From: Heliocidaris tuberculata
Taxonomy: Eukaryota > Echinodermata > Echinoidea > Camarodonta > Echinometridae
Assembly (NCBI GenBank): GCA_025618425.1
Contig: CM046845.1
Location: 35,534,799-35,598,798, forward strand
Direction of reading: 5' to 3'
Length of the DNA: 64,000 nucleotides
The notes under the pieces were generated by a model, which worked only from the letters and a program-made list of their open reading frames with translations, was not told the origin of the DNA and ran no database searches. The position numbers and the translations under genes were made by a program. This document shows positions 11,907-25,200 of this stretch, one piece after another (the first letter of the stretch is position 1; every line of letters begins with the position of its first letter).

Positions 11907-12819
11907 TTAAAGATATAGTTGAGTTCTGGTCATGCAATTATGTTGTGAAAGAAACTGTCTCAAAGCAATTAGGAAAGGTTGATCATATTTATATAAGAAT
12001 TGGTGTATACTGTGAGGTTTTGGAATCATCAAAATATAAAAAATTGACCCAATCTCGCTAAAAGTCACATGCATTGCACATAGAAATGGGTATATGGGAC
12101 TGTGCACATATGTGGCATGAATATGAGGGCATGTGAAGAGCACTCCTTTTCAGGGTACTTTTCTTCTACGATATTCTTCCAAACTCACATAAAGAGAATA
12201 AGAAAGCTCACAAATTATTTTTCACCTTTTACCAGAACTCAACCTTCTCTTCAAAGAGCTAGAAGAGGCATTACTGTATGTTTTCAAGTTGTCCATTCGT
12301 CAGGCATCCATTGCATTATATCTTGTTACGGTGATATCTCAATTTCCCTTCAACGTATGACCTTAAAGCTTGCTCATTTGATGTGTCCATATAGGGAGAT
12401 GAAGGGATTGTATTGTGGATTGATAAGGTAAAAGAGAAGGTTGAGTTCTTGGAAATGTGAAAAAGAATTTGTGAACTTTCTCATTCATTTCACGTCAGTT
12501 TGGAAGAACATCATAGTAGAAATGTCCCCTGAAAAGGATTGCTCTTCAAATGCTCTCATATTTGAAACATGACAAAATATAGTTGAAGTGTTCGGGGCCG
12601 AACTTTCATGCCACACGTGTGTGCAGGTCCATATACCCATTTCTGTGTGCAGTGCATGTGTTTTTCAGAGAGATTGGGTCAATTTCTTATAATTGTGATG
12701 CTTCCAAAACCTCATGGTATACACCAATTTATATGTAGACATGATCAACCTCTCCCAGTTGCTTTGAGATAACTTCTTTCACAATGCAATCACATGACCA
12801 GAACTCAACATTTTTAAAG
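11907..12819. mobile_element. Pair of inverted MITE copies forming a 0.9 kb foldback
   Basis: The left copy (about 11918-12250) and right copy (about 12430-12812) are reverse complements, sharing for example CCCAATCTC, CATATACCCATTTCTATGTGC and GTTTTGGAATCATC. Each is bounded by TTGAGTTCTGGT/ACCAGAACTCAA. A spacer of about 170 bp separates them. Single copies of the same family occur at 20350-20720 and 63300-63530. The pair could fold into a long hairpin. It has no protein. Confidence 0.8.
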
Positions 12820-14517
12820 GTGATAGAGATCAATTCATATGGCAAACAGAGGTATAATATCTCAACTGATAGACCAGTTAATTTGTTCAAATTCACGGAC
12901 ATTTCTTCCTAGAGCTCAATGCAACAGACAGTAATTCACCTTCCATGCAATACTTGTTGCTATGTTGGTCAAGCTGTTATGTCTTATGTAGCAACTTCTC
13001 TTTGATGAAGAATGTATTGGTCTGTTCACAAGTAAAGGATTTTCAATATTTTGTATGTGTGTGTGTGTATGTAACAATATTATTTAGTGTAGCCTTTCTT
13101 GCCATCATATAAATGTGTAAACAGAAATCTATGATTTGTTGAAAATTCAGTTGTAATACCTTACAAATATTTTTTAAAATATTCAAATATGATTTACAAG
13201 TCTATGACCATTCTGTGAAATTACATGTACGTATTATACAAAACTTCATTGAATATTGAGATAATAGTGCTTTATTTACACCAGTTAGCTCAGTGTTCCA
13301 CACAGTGATAGTATAAATGAAGACTACATGATATGTAACTTGGACTTGTCTTGCTCATGCATTTACTGCTCATCAGTTCAGTATGGCTACAGAACATGTG
13401 AAAAATGAACGCAATTTACGTTTATTTTCGGGGTCATTCCAGCGGACCGACAGCCCATGATTTCAAAAAGGTTCATGAGACTGACGAATCACAGACATAT
13501 ATAAGAAAATATATAGAAATGGAAAGTTCCGAAAGGTCCACAAGGTGTATGGCAAGACCAACAAAACTAAAAAGTACATAAGGGAAGGTAGAAAAATGTA
13601 GGTTTTGTTGGCTGTCAGACTCATGATCTGTCAGTCTTGTTGGCTATAGGCTGTAATTTCATGCATTTTTCATTCAAAGGCTTCAATTTCCAAGAAATAT
13701 GCTACTGATTGATTTCAAATTCCATTTTCCATATATTCTCAAAGTGCCTTCACACTGATCATATGATGGAAATACTCCCTAAGGAGTGGAGATGGTGCAC
13801 ATACACATGTAGGACATATATATTATTGGTAACTGGGGTTACATTATCTGTGAAGTAATATAAAGTAATATAAATATATGTATATAATATTGTATAAATA
13901 GTGCATGGTCTATCATGCACTATACATGTACTGGATTATGTGCACGACAAATACTAAATTATCCCAAGTGAAGTTTTGTTTCACCTCGGCCTGCGGCCTT
14001 GGTCTAATAGTGTTGTGAGTTCATATAGTCCAATAATTGTGCCCAAATAGAACATGCACTAATTGTTATAGTGAATAGACCCCTAGATCTATATTATTGT
14101 GTTTTAGGCAAAGTTATAGTGCACGATCGTGCACTAAAACAAAATTTTTGCATGTAACGTAATGCGAATCTAGCCAATTACAGCATGTATAATGCATACA
14201 CTATCTACTATGAAATTATCTGTAATGCTTTCAAACAAAAAAATAGGGCAAATTACTAATGCTGTATAAAGTGATTATTACAAGTACTACTGGATGTTTA
14301 ATTATATGAGGAACTATGGTATTCTTTTTTATTTGATATATTTTTTTTAATTTTGAGTTTTCTTTTCACTAATAAGATTTTCAAATCTTTTGATGAAGTG
14401 CAATATATGTAAAATACATATGCCTGGCACCTTGAAAATGTTGTATAGCATGTGTATTATGTAGATATGTATTAAACGTATTTGTGAATGACACACAGTT
14501 TGTCAAATGTGTACTTG
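12820..14517. other. Intergenic, no gene seen
   Basis: AT-rich intergenic sequence. A short GT run lies at about 13057-13070, and around 13900-14150 there are palindromic GTGCAC/ATGCAC motifs (for example GTGCACGATCGTGCAC near 14121) that recall the hairpin-rich repeat at 41850-42400. No conserved reading frame was found on either strand. Confidence 0.5.
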
Positions 14518-14911
14518 TAACCCTTTCGAGACAATTTACCACATTTCGTTGTTTGGCTCAATAACTTTTGATTCAGAGCTCTAAAAAATATGCCAGATAC
14601 ATGAGCAGAAAGATAAAAAAAATCTTCACACACTATGTCCATTTTCATTGCATATCCATATCGTGTTTGATCCCAGGAATTTTAAAATCCTTAAATTGGC
14701 AACATATTGAGAGGTTCAAAATCATTGTTTTTTATCCAAATTGGCAATTTTTTCAACTTTTCAACAAAATTTCTAACCATGTATACCGTTTCCAAAGTTA
14801 TTACACCTTATTAGAACCATGTAGCACTAAAAGAAAAAATATTTTTTATTGCCAATTTGAAGACCAAAATGTGATCAATTTAGCCCTTAAATAATTCCTG
14901 GCCTGAAAGGC
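14518..14911 (+). repeat. Dispersed 390-bp element, copy 2
   Basis: This is the direct-orientation partner of 10067-10456, sharing most of its sequence and the CCTTTC...GAAAGG inverted ends. It is followed immediately by another MITE at 14914. Confidence 0.75.
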
Positions 14912-14913
14912 CC

Positions 14914-15112
14914 GAATTCACAAAGGAGGTTTAAACCAGGGTAAGGTTTAAACCTCCGTAAGCGTACTAAAAATAAGCGTAAATAAGCGCGCACTGCCCA
15001 TGCGTGCGCTCAAAGAAAATATATGATTGGATCGGATTCAGTGCGCACTTACGCTTAAAAACCCCAGGAGAGGGTTTAAACCATGGTTTAAACTAAACCT
15101 CCTTTGTGAATT
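14914..15112. mobile_element. MITE, about 200 bp, inverted GAATTCACAAAGGAGG ends
   Basis: The left end GAATTCACAAAGGAGGTTTA and the right end CCTCCTTTGTGAATTTG are inverted repeats, with internal matching TTTAAACC blocks. It has no reading frame. It abuts the 3' tail of the LINE that follows, so one has probably inserted beside the other. Confidence 0.75.
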
Positions 15113-15573
15113 TGATTTGATTTGATTTATTCAGATTCCACATTTACAATGAAATTACAACAATATGTATAAATTACAAACACTGCAAAAACAGAGAATA
15201 CTTAAATATGACATAGAAAGGTGACAAAATGATATGTGGAGGGATCTACTAAAAAGCTTAGCTTGTGTGATGTAGACCCCCTAATCGAATAATGATACAA
15301 TAATATATGTTTAAAAAAACAAACAAACAAAAAAGATTTTCGTTTAAATTAAAGTAATTGTTTGAGAGGGAGGAAATTACTAAACAAAACATATGTACAT
15401 TATATACAGTTGAGCTAACATTACAAGATAAAATTAATGAAATAAAAGAGATTTCGAGTGGAAATCAGTATATTATATATACACGTATATATAACTATTA
15501 CAAAAAAGATAAATACACTATTATGGAATGAAAAGAAAAGAAAAATAAATAAAAGCAGAGTGAATTATTTACA

Positions 15574-17646
15574 TCAGTATAAGTCAGTCAAGTGTTTCTT
15601 CACAAGATATTTGAACCTACTTAAGTTAGGGGTAAGTTTTAAATTCTGTTCTAATGAGTTCCAATATTTAGGACCATTGAAAAATATAGTTTTACTGGCA
15701 AAAGCCGTTCGAGTTTTGGGTAAATGATAATCGTTTGCTTGCCTGGTGTAGTACCTGTGTAAAGTGCTATTTTTTGCAAACAGTTGTTTCAAAACGAATG
15801 GCATATTATTTCTATCAAGATTGTACATGAATTGGTACAGCTGAAATCGATAAAGGTCATGAATTATGAGAATACGATTTTGGCGAAACAAAATATCAGT
15901 ATGCGCTCTGTAAGATGTATTACATATTATTCTCAAAACCTTTTTCTGCAAGAGTAAAATTTTTATCTAACCTGGATCTTGCTGCGTTTCCCCATGCCAA
16001 AATGCCATAATTTAGAAAAGGTAAGATGAGAGTTGAATATAACATCAGAAGTGCTGATAATGGAAGAACATGCTTAAGTTGATGAATAACTCCAATATTT
16101 CTTGATATGGTTTTGCAAGTGTTATCAATATGCGAATTCCATGATAATTTATTGTCTATAGTAATACCTAAAAATTTGGTTGTTTTAACTTCTTTAATAA
16201 CAGTGTTGTCAAATATAATTTCATCAGACAGATGTGATAAGGAATTACTAAACAACATATAATTTGTTTTTTGTAAATTTAAAGATAGTTTGTTAGCTTT
16301 TATCCAATCCGTCACCTTTTTAAGTTCGGCATTTAAAACAGTGACGAGTTCAATAGGATCGTGATGTGAGTAGAACAGATTGGAGTCGTCCGCAAAGAGT
16401 ATAAAAGAAAAAATATCAGACGACCTTTTAATATCATTTACATAAATTATAAATAAAAGAGGGCCCAGGAGGCTTCCTTGAGGAACTCCGCAATTAACAG
16501 GTTTGGTAGAAGAGTCAGAATTGTTTACGCTAACAAATTGTACTCTACCTGTGAGATAACTCTTAAACCACTTCAAAGCATTCCCTCTGATGCCATAGTA
16601 AGCAAGTTTATGTAGTAGTATCTCGTGATTAATGGTATCAAAAGCCTTAGAGAAATCAAGGAACATACCCACAGTGTGATTAGACTTATCAAAAGAACTA
16701 GAGATTTGATCTATGAGAGTTAAAATAGCGTGGGTCGTGTTGTGTTTTTCTCTGAAACCAAACTGAGAGTCGGATATAATGTATTTTTTAAGAAAAGCAA
16801 TATAGTTCTTACGTAGACTACTTTTTCCAACATTTTTGAAAACGAGGTTAATAAAGATATGGGGCGATAATTGTTGACAGACAGGTTATCACCTTTTTTG
16901 AATAATGGGATCACTTTAGCAATTTTCATTTTAGCTGGAACTTGGCCAGACTTCAAAGATAAATTGAATATGTAAAGCAACGGATCAGCAATGGAATCGA
17001 CAATGCTTTTCAAGAGGAAATTGGTTATACCGTCGTAACCAGGAGATTTGTTTGATTTCAATCCTAAGACAATATTAACTAACTCCTGCCTAAATACTGG
17101 GGTAAAGAAAATAGAGTTGTCATTTGGCATTGTTAGAAATTCGTGAAAGGATTTATCACCTGGAATAATAGTCTGAGATAATTTGGAGCCTACTTCAGAA
17201 AAATAGGTGTTAAAGGTATATATATCAGCTATTACGTGATTATCTTCAATAAAGGCGTCATCAACACGCAACTTAGAAATTGACTTGGATTTTTTATCCT
17301 TATTCAGAGCACCATTTATGATTTTCCAAGTGTTTTTAACGTCATTTTTAAATATATCTAGTTGTTCCACAAAATATCCCTTTTTCGCCAAGCGAAGGGT
17401 TGTAGTAAGCACATTTTTGTAGGAAGTGTATTTCATTCGTGAAGAATCGCAAGGTTTAGAAATAAAGTCGATATATAAATTATTTTTGCGATTTATGGAT
17501 CGTAGAATTGATTTTGTAACCCAAGGAAGTTTAGGTATACGCTTATAATCATATTTCCGATGTTTTTTCAATGGTATGCAAAAATTTATGCAATTATTTA
17601 ACATGTTTAAAAATATTTCAAAGGCTTGATCAACATTTTCTTTCAC
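15574..17646 (-). pseudogene. LINE reverse transcriptase region (frameshifted)
   Basis: Three frames in series make one reverse transcriptase: 17646-16720, 16672-15920 and 15951-15574. Recognisable motifs in order are NKSPGYDGI, the AKVIPLFKKGD...NNYRPISLL block, LDFSKAFDTINHEILL, GVPQGSLLGPLLF and the catalytic FADDSNLF, then the thumb region (TKFLGITIDNKLSW) and a C-terminal segment. The catalytic aspartates are intact, but frameshifts near 16700 and 15935 stop a full-length product. It is an old or decaying copy. Confidence 0.88.
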
Positions 17647-19858
17647 AGAGTAAACATCAAACCAATCAGTGAGCTTAACTTGTCCTGTAAAGAGGTTATA
17701 TTTTCAGGAGTGAGAATACGACGTGCTCCTAAGTTCATACCATCATTTTTAGTAACTGGAAGTGCTAACTGAATGTGAGTAAAGATCAGAAAGTGATCAG
17801 AAATGTCTGTCACAATAATGCCAGCTTTTGGAACAGGTTGGCAATTACAGAATATGTTGTCTATAAGGGTGGCAGAGTGATCAGTCACTCTCGTATAGGT
17901 TTAGAGATAAGTGGCAAAAATGATGAAGATAAAAGGTTAGTGAGGAAATCATTAGTAGCCGAATGATTGCTGGATAGGAGATTTATGTTAAAATCCCCTG
18001 TAATGATACAATTACTGTTTCTAAATGCACGGTTTTGAAGAAGAACATTGATAGCAATTAAAAATTCATTCATACAAGCAGACTGTGGTGGTCTGTATAT
18101 AACACCGATGAGCAGTTTCTGACCTTTCTGAGTTACAACTTCAACAAATAAAGACTCAATTGCATCAGTCATACATTTCAAGTCGTCTATGACCACATAA
18201 TCAAGTGAACATGGTATATATAGCGCCACGCCACCCCCTGGTTTGTTAAGCCCCTTTCACAATTGGTCTGCGACCAGTTTGCGACCGCCTGCAACAGATT
18301 TTTCGGGGTGTTGCACGACCGATCGCTTGGTGTCTTGCGACCACTCGCAGTCGTTGCAGGCGGTCGCACGAACCTGAGGCAGTCGTGACTGGTCGCATCT
18401 GAACTTTGAACATGCTCAAAATCCAGACACGACCAGATGCGATCGATTCACTCGCATTAGGTCGTACGACCAGTCGTGCGATTCTCGTATGAGTGTTGCA
18501 CAACGTTGCACGATTAGATGCGAGAGTTCGCACGACTCAATAGTCGCAGTGGGTGGGCTGGAGGTCGTGCAACACTCGCACGTGCGCTAGCGACCTATAA
18601 CGACCAGTCTTGCGAATGGGTGCGATTGTGCTAAGACCATGAGACTGTTGCACGACCGATCGCAGCACATCTTACAACGTTGTACTACCGTTGCACGACT
18701 GTATGAGACTGTATGCGACTATTCCTCGGGGGTATATATATAGGGGGACTATGGAGATGATCCTCTGCAACAGGGCCCTCCTCTAACAACTTTCTCTTCT
18801 TTGTAACTTTCTTCTTTGGCATCTTGACTATTAAGAAGGCCAACTTGAAACTGACTACTGGTCGTGTGTAATTGGGTTTTTACAGACGTGTATCAATCAG
18901 ATATGATTATTTACGTCTGGGACCGACCTTTAACGTCACCATCCGAAAGACGTGACTCAGTCTCGAACCTGGGTCCCCTGAATCAGTTATAACTTCCACT
19001 GTCAATTGTCGAGGGGGTTTTTATACCCCACGTCACTCGCACGAATACTCTCACGACCACTTGCACCGGTCTCATTCAATCGCACGAGCGATCGCATGGT
19101 CTCACATCCACTCGCACGACCATGCAATCGATCGTGCGACTATTGTGATTGGCGTCAAGCCACTCGCAATCACTCGTGCAACACTCGCATGTGAACGCAA
19201 GACCACTCGCACGAGCATATGCGAGCAATTGCGACTTACTCGTGCAAGGGTCTCTTCTAGTCGCTTTTGTTTTACGACCGCTGTTGCATTTGTGAATGCC
19301 TTTCTGCGACCTGATGAGATCCATGGCGATTGAAGCCTGTTGCAGCCTGTCGTGCGACCAAATGGTCGCTAACGGTCGCAGACCAATTGTGAAAGGGGCT
19401 TTAGATCTGTTATTAGTGACGATCCTGTATTCAGGTAGCGTAACTAAATAATTAGCGGTCTCTGAAAACCAGGTTTCTGAGAGAGCAATAACCGGAGGCA
19501 CTGACAATTCAGTATTTCCTAAAAATGATCGTAATTTCTCAAAATTTCTATTTGCACTTCTAATATTAAGGTGCAAGACAAATAAGTTGTCGTTCTCAAG
19601 TGTTTTAGCATAATCTTTGAATAAACATTCGGTATAGTACGCAGATGAAGGAAGATGAACTGCTTCGTCATGAGAATCAAATTCAAGTTGAAGCTCATCA
19701 AAATTGCTAGCAAGAGCATTGGTGGCAAAATGATCAAACCTCGTATTACTGTCATATCTATGCGAGATAACATCATTTCGACTCCCCTGTACTACTGTTA
19801 TAAATTCATCTTCGTCTAAATTGTTGAAGGGGAAATGTTCGTTGTCAATCATTGACAT
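17643..19858 (-). pseudogene. LINE endonuclease region, split by a transposon
   Basis: The endonuclease N-terminus (19858 to about 19404) has LHLNIRSANRNFEKL and ALSETW. The remainder (18245-17643) has GGVALYIP, LIGVIYRPP, ITGDFNINLL and DISDHFLIF, the expected APE-type motifs. The two parts are separated by the 1.15 kb element at 18249-19400. Removing the element and one TAA target copy puts the frame back (residues S-N-K-P-G-G-G at the join). Further frameshifts lie near 17886 and 17645. The first methionine at 19858 is a plausible start of this ORF. Confidence 0.85.
18249..19400. mobile_element. Harbinger/PIF-like non-autonomous element in the LINE
   Basis: This 1152-bp element has 27-bp perfect terminal inverted repeats beginning AGCCCCTTTCACAATTGG and a 3-bp TTA target duplication (18246-18248, 19401-19403), as expected for PIF/Harbinger. 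The flanks of the interior are crowded with variants of TCGCACGACC / GGTCGTGCGA and CACTCGCA, dozens of copies in both orientations. A central 250 bp (about 18730-19000) is free of them. No transposase frame is convincing. Confidence 0.88.
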
Positions 19859-20240
19859 TTAAACTACTTATAACAGAATAAATGCAAAAAATATTGAATG
19901 ATACAAGGGATAAAACAAAGGTCAGAACTGCTTCTCGGTAAAAACGTATCGCGGAATTGTATTTGAAATAACTAAAAGAATTAATGCACGAATATGAAAA
20001 GTTCTTAAGAGAATTTATAATCCATATGCCAAAATGCGTATATAGTCTAGAATAATACATAAGATAACATAGAATAAGAACAGAACAGAAATGAATGCAG
20101 TAGCTTGAAAGTTTATAGCTCCGACGAAAAGAAGTGAAAATAGAGGGTTTTGAAGAAGAAACCAAAATGTTTATGTAGTAAAGACAGTGCAAATGTTGTA
20201 GCCCTATTTCAAAATTGATTAATAGCCGGAAGTTCATCTT

Positions 20241-21507
20241 TGTAATAAAGATAATACTTAATATGAGTACTTAATATGAGTTTAGTGATTATTTAATCTT
20301 TACAAAGTCCTCTTTGCAACTCACGATCATGGGCCAAAGGGTTTAGAAAGTTGTGTTCTGGTAAAGGTGATAAATAATTTGTGAGCTTTCTCATTTTTTT
20401 AACATCAGCATTGAAGATCATTATAGTAGAAATGTCCCCTGAAAAGGATTGCTAATAAAATGCACTTACATTACATGAATATTCGAAATATGACGAGAAA
20501 GTGTTCGGGTCGAATATTCATGCCACATGTGTGTGAAGTCCCATATACATGTACCCATTTCTATGTGCAGTGCATGTGTTTGCCAGAGAGATTGGGTCAA
20601 TTTCTTATAATTTTGATGATTTCAAAACCTCACAGTATACACCAATTTTTATTTAGATGTGATCTTTTCCAATATTGTTTTGAGACAGTTTCTTTCACAA
20701 TGTAACCAGGACTCAACCTTATCTTTAAGCTTGGAAGTATAATCACTTTGAGTAACTTCAAAAAGTCTCCCCCCCCCCCTACCCAACCGAGACAGGGGTC
20801 TCAGTGGGGATGGGGCAGGTAGAGCCACACATAAAAATATCCAGACATGAAAATGTTCTATACCTTTCTGTCTTTTGTTTGGAGTCTTAATGCTGCTCTT
20901 CATTGGTCCCCTTTGTTCATGTGCGCCGAGTCGGAAAAAATAGCTGACAGAACTAGGCTATGTGATAAACTGATGCAGAACGCTTTTGTAATACTCTGTC
21001 ATTCCCGTACTTGCATGCATGAAATTCCTCGACCAAAACTCAACTGAGCAGATAATTGTTGAAATTCCCCGAGGTAATGGAGATAAGAGGGGTATGATCC
21101 GTGCACGCCCCCCCCCCCCCCACCCCCAAGACTAAACGAAACCAACTTTTCAAAAAATCTTCTTTATAATGTGCTTTACGATATTCAAGATGTTAACAAA
21201 CAACAAAAAAAGAAGAAAAAAGTGGTCTCTCATGGTGAAAATCGAGATGGCGTCAAAGGTGATGAAAATGGTCTTTTATTCAATTTCTTAGGGGGTACCA
21301 CCTTTTGACATCTTCCCCTGTAACTTTTTGTAAGATTATTAGATTTCATTGAAAACTTGGTCATCGTATTTAGAATTGTATTCTGCACATTTTGATATAT
21401 TGTGCAGTGCCTTTTCAAAAATAAAACGAGAGAGAGAGAGGGAGAGAGAGAGAGAGAGAGAGGGTGTCGACAGAGAGAGAGCAAGCGGAAGAGGGGTGGG
21501 TAGAGGA

Positions 21508-21540
<33 letters not shown>

Positions 21541-22233
21541 TCTAGGTCTTTAACTTATAGAAAACAGAAAATTATGAAAATTGAACATGCTAAGAGAGAA
21601 ATTTTCATCATTCAACGTGTCTGCGACTCTTCGATATTATAAAAAAAAAAAAAAAAAAAAAAGCTGAAAGCACGGACCACACATATTAAACAAAAGGCAG
21701 CTTATGAAATATGAAAAAAAATAATCATTGTGAATGCGCCTTTGTATCTCACAAAACTACAATAAAGTTCCAAGGTTCACTCAACAAAAATGAGGGGCGA
21801 CTACAATACGAAAATTACACTAGAGGTATTTCGACACACGAGGAACTATGGGGAATTATTCCTTCCTAATAATAAACCATCTTCAAAGAAACGGCTTCAT
21901 TTTGAGGTGCGCATGCCAATGCGTATTTAAAAGAGTTTTGTAGTCGCCAATTTTTAGACATTCAACTCAAAATATATCGTCTTGTACTCTATGTTGATTG
22001 GTGAAGGAAATAGATTCATTTGATTAACTTGAGTTCAAATCATCTTGGAAATAGAGGATCTAAAAACAATTAAATAACTCACTCATTTAGAAATGTGTTA
22101 TAATATACCGTGCTAGGTTATTCAGTAGATTTGTGTAAAGAACTCGAGCACATCAGTTTTGTCTGATTATTAAACTCGGGCACTCGACAAGAAGATACAA
22201 GTTCTTTACTTTGTTCGACATCAGAAAACGGCT
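20241..22233. other. Intergenic region upstream of the CLCA gene
   Basis: This stretch holds one copy of the TTGAGTTCTGGT MITE family (about 20350-20720), poly-C runs (20768-20781, 21109-21121), GA-rich simple repeats (21427-21530) and a poly-A run near 21640. The last 300 bp before 22234 should contain the CLCA promoter and 5' UTR, but no defined element can be named. No conserved coding frame was found. Confidence 0.5.
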
Positions 22234-25200
22234 ATGCTGGTCAAACGCCCGATTAGTTTGTCTTTTCACGTTTTGGTCTGCCTGTTGCTATCCAGCCTCT
22301 GCAAGGCACAAGATCGCAACCCCATTGAGCTAGAAAATGGCGCTTATACCAACATACTCATCGCTATTCACAAGGATGTCGAAGAAGACCCGAGTATCAT
22401 CGAAAATATCAAGGTAAAGTTTTAGCCTGGGAGCCTGTCCCGAAATAGTCACCCCATTTTACCCATAAGATTTTACCCCGTAAAGTTACTTAGACCATCT
22501 AAGTCTTTGACAAAAAGGTTGTCAGCCTGACCGTAACCGTCGGTTTTAGCCCCCAGAGCCCCCAATGGAGACCCCATAAAGTCGGGACGACTTCACCCCA
22601 TCTCCTCCATGCACCAAACTTTGTCAGTAGGAAGTATTATGACTGGACATTACAAACCACAAAAAACTAACAAAAATTTCCGTCGGGATGGGGTGTCAGA
22701 CGGCCCTAAAAATTGGGGTAAATTTTGCTCCTTGAAGCCTAGGGACCCAATTTTGTCAGAAGGAAGATATGGATGTACATTCCAAAATTATATTAAAACT
22801 GACAAAATAGTCCATCGGGAAGGGCGTGTCAGACCCCCTGAAATGAAAATCCCAAAGTGCCCTTTGACAACGCTTTGCCTCCAAAAACGCTCTGTATGTC
22901 AAGAAAAAACATTTTCTTACCTTCTAACTGTGATAATTCAAAAACTTTTTATTTAATTCACTTTAAATTGTGATAACATAATTATCTTCTTGAGGTGCAA
23001 TTTGGTGTTAATTTGACTTTTGATTAATAAGTTATCAAATTGTGAAAAATGCATTGCTTTCTCAAAAGTAGCCAAACAAATATTGTCAGGATTATGTAAA
23101 CACACCCATTGTCCATCTTCACCTGTTTGACAAGGCATAATAGAAGAGTTTTTCAGGTATCTGTGGTATGTGACTGCCAAGCTGAAATGTACTATTCTTG
23201 TGTTAATTGCACAGATACCAAGCAAGCACCTCTATTATGCCTTGTCAGATGGTCAATGGGTGTGTTTGTGGGGTGATGGGGTGAAATCGACCTGACTTTG
23301 GGGTCTCTTTTGGGGGCTCTCGGGGTTAAACCCGGCGGCTACGGTCAGGCTGACAACCTTTTGTTGTTTGCGGACAAAGGGTCCCCCCCCCCCCCCCACA
23401 CACACACATTTCCAATGTCCGGGCGCGCGATGTTTCCGCCGCCTATGGTAAACATTGTATACTCTTTGGGACAGTGTTGTCGGACGATGTTATTGCTGCT
23501 GTTCTTTGCTCATCTTTAAAGTAGATATTCATTGATTTTTAAAACTGACTTAAGTTTCATTATTGCGTAGGTGAAGCTTAGACCGGACAAGTTTGTCAAA
23601 ATTCGACGCTTGCAAACATTCGAAGTAATGATTATTATCAATTACAAATTGCTAAAATACAGCCCCGACATAGCACCTGAACAGCTCTCCGAAAGCCGCT
23701 GAAATGTGTGACGTCAAAGGGAGGACGTTAATTGCACAAGCAGACGATGTCCCATAACATCTCACATATTTTCAGTGCCTGTTTTGTCATCTTCTCTTCA
23801 GTTATTTCACTTCACTAGCATTAGTCTATTATGTTTAATCCATATATTGCCTCACTCTTAACCCCGTGCATGGGTTTATTTGGATGGAAAATGAAGCGTT
23901 ACAAGAATAAAGGAATCAGTTGCTTGTAAACAAAATAGACGCCATTGCATTCACAGCTGCATACACCGCTGGACGTTCGGCGTTGAATGAGGGATAAGTA
24001 CCGTCCTTGCAATCATTCAGCGGGCTTTTCAATTTGAAAGTGTGGTTTCTTTGATTGTTCATTAACCCTCATCCTATATATTTACAAACAAAAGATTTCA
24101 GTAATCAGAATCTGTTTCATTCCCATTTTAGAATGGTGTGAAATATGGGCACATTTGAATACACTAAATTCTTTATAATTTGAGAAATAACTGCACTGCA
24201 CTTATGTTCATTCTTTATGGGACGTCGTCTGCTTGGACAGGATTGTTCCCTTTATTGACGTCATTGAAACATTGTTATTTTTTTGGCGAAGCGCTTGTAT
24301 ATCGCAGATGCTGGGAGGTAGTTTTATTTGTATTATTGTTTAATTACCTGATATGTAGTTGACTTTAAACTGATACGATTGCTATCTGTTAACTTGCCAG
24401 TTTCTAGTGATACATTATTTATCATATTTGTGATTTTCTTTGAATGTGTACTTTAATGATATGTATCTGTATCTATATGTATGCTGCCTGTATATATATG
24501 TATGTATACTGCAATCTCTGGTGATGCCATCATAGACACAATAGTCCAAAATGCCTGACTCTCTTTTAAGTCCTTTCTCTATATACTGTCTTTTCCTCTC
24601 TCTCATCCACGTATTGTTATGTTCTTCAGTGCTCAATGTAATATTCTTTCAGTAACTTGTATTAATTTTTTACGGGCGTTTCCCAACACAAGCTTTGCTT
24701 TTCGGGTTTTTTGCCTCCTTCTGTTCTCTGAATTATTTACTATGTATATTGTACTATATGTTGACAGCAATGTTACAAATGTATTATCTCGTTTTATTTT
24801 ACACTGTTCCTGACGAGAAGGAAATAAATGTTAATTTCAATTTCAATTTCAATTTCAAAAACCTTTTTGTCGAGGACGTAGATGGTCTAAGTAACTTTAA
24901 GGGGTAAAATCTTACGGGTAAAATGGGGTGACTATTTCGGGACAGGCTCCTGGCCTATTTGTTTGTTCGTTGGTTTCTCATTTTGTTTTACGTTCTTCTG
25001 TTTTGAGGGAGAGGACGTTGAGTAAGGCCTGTATTTTTTTCAGAAGGGATAACTTTTATAGTTAATTTCAACAAGGTAGATCCATCTATGAATGCAGCCC
25101 CAAGCTCCCCACCCCCAAGCCCCATCAGTATGCCAATACTCAATGAGATACATTTGAAGAAAAAAATTCTTGTACATGTATTTTGGAGAAAAAAAAAGAA

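Larger units (their letters stand above)
15113..20240 (-). mobile_element. CR1/L2-like non-LTR retrotransposon, degenerate, minus strand
   Basis: Read on the minus strand, an apurinic-type endonuclease is followed by a reverse transcriptase and a 3' end with a short ATCAA-type microsatellite tail after AATAAATC (15113-15140), the usual finish of CR1/L2-class LINEs. The coding part runs 19858 to 15574 but is broken by several frameshifts and by a DNA transposon at 18249-19400. The 5' limit is uncertain (somewhere near 19900-20240). Clade assignment is from motif style only. Confidence 0.8.

Noticed and set aside
19061..19333. Arg/His/Ala-rich plus-strand frame near 19061-19333
   Set aside because: It lies inside the Harbinger-like element and arises from its repeated TCGCACGACC motif.
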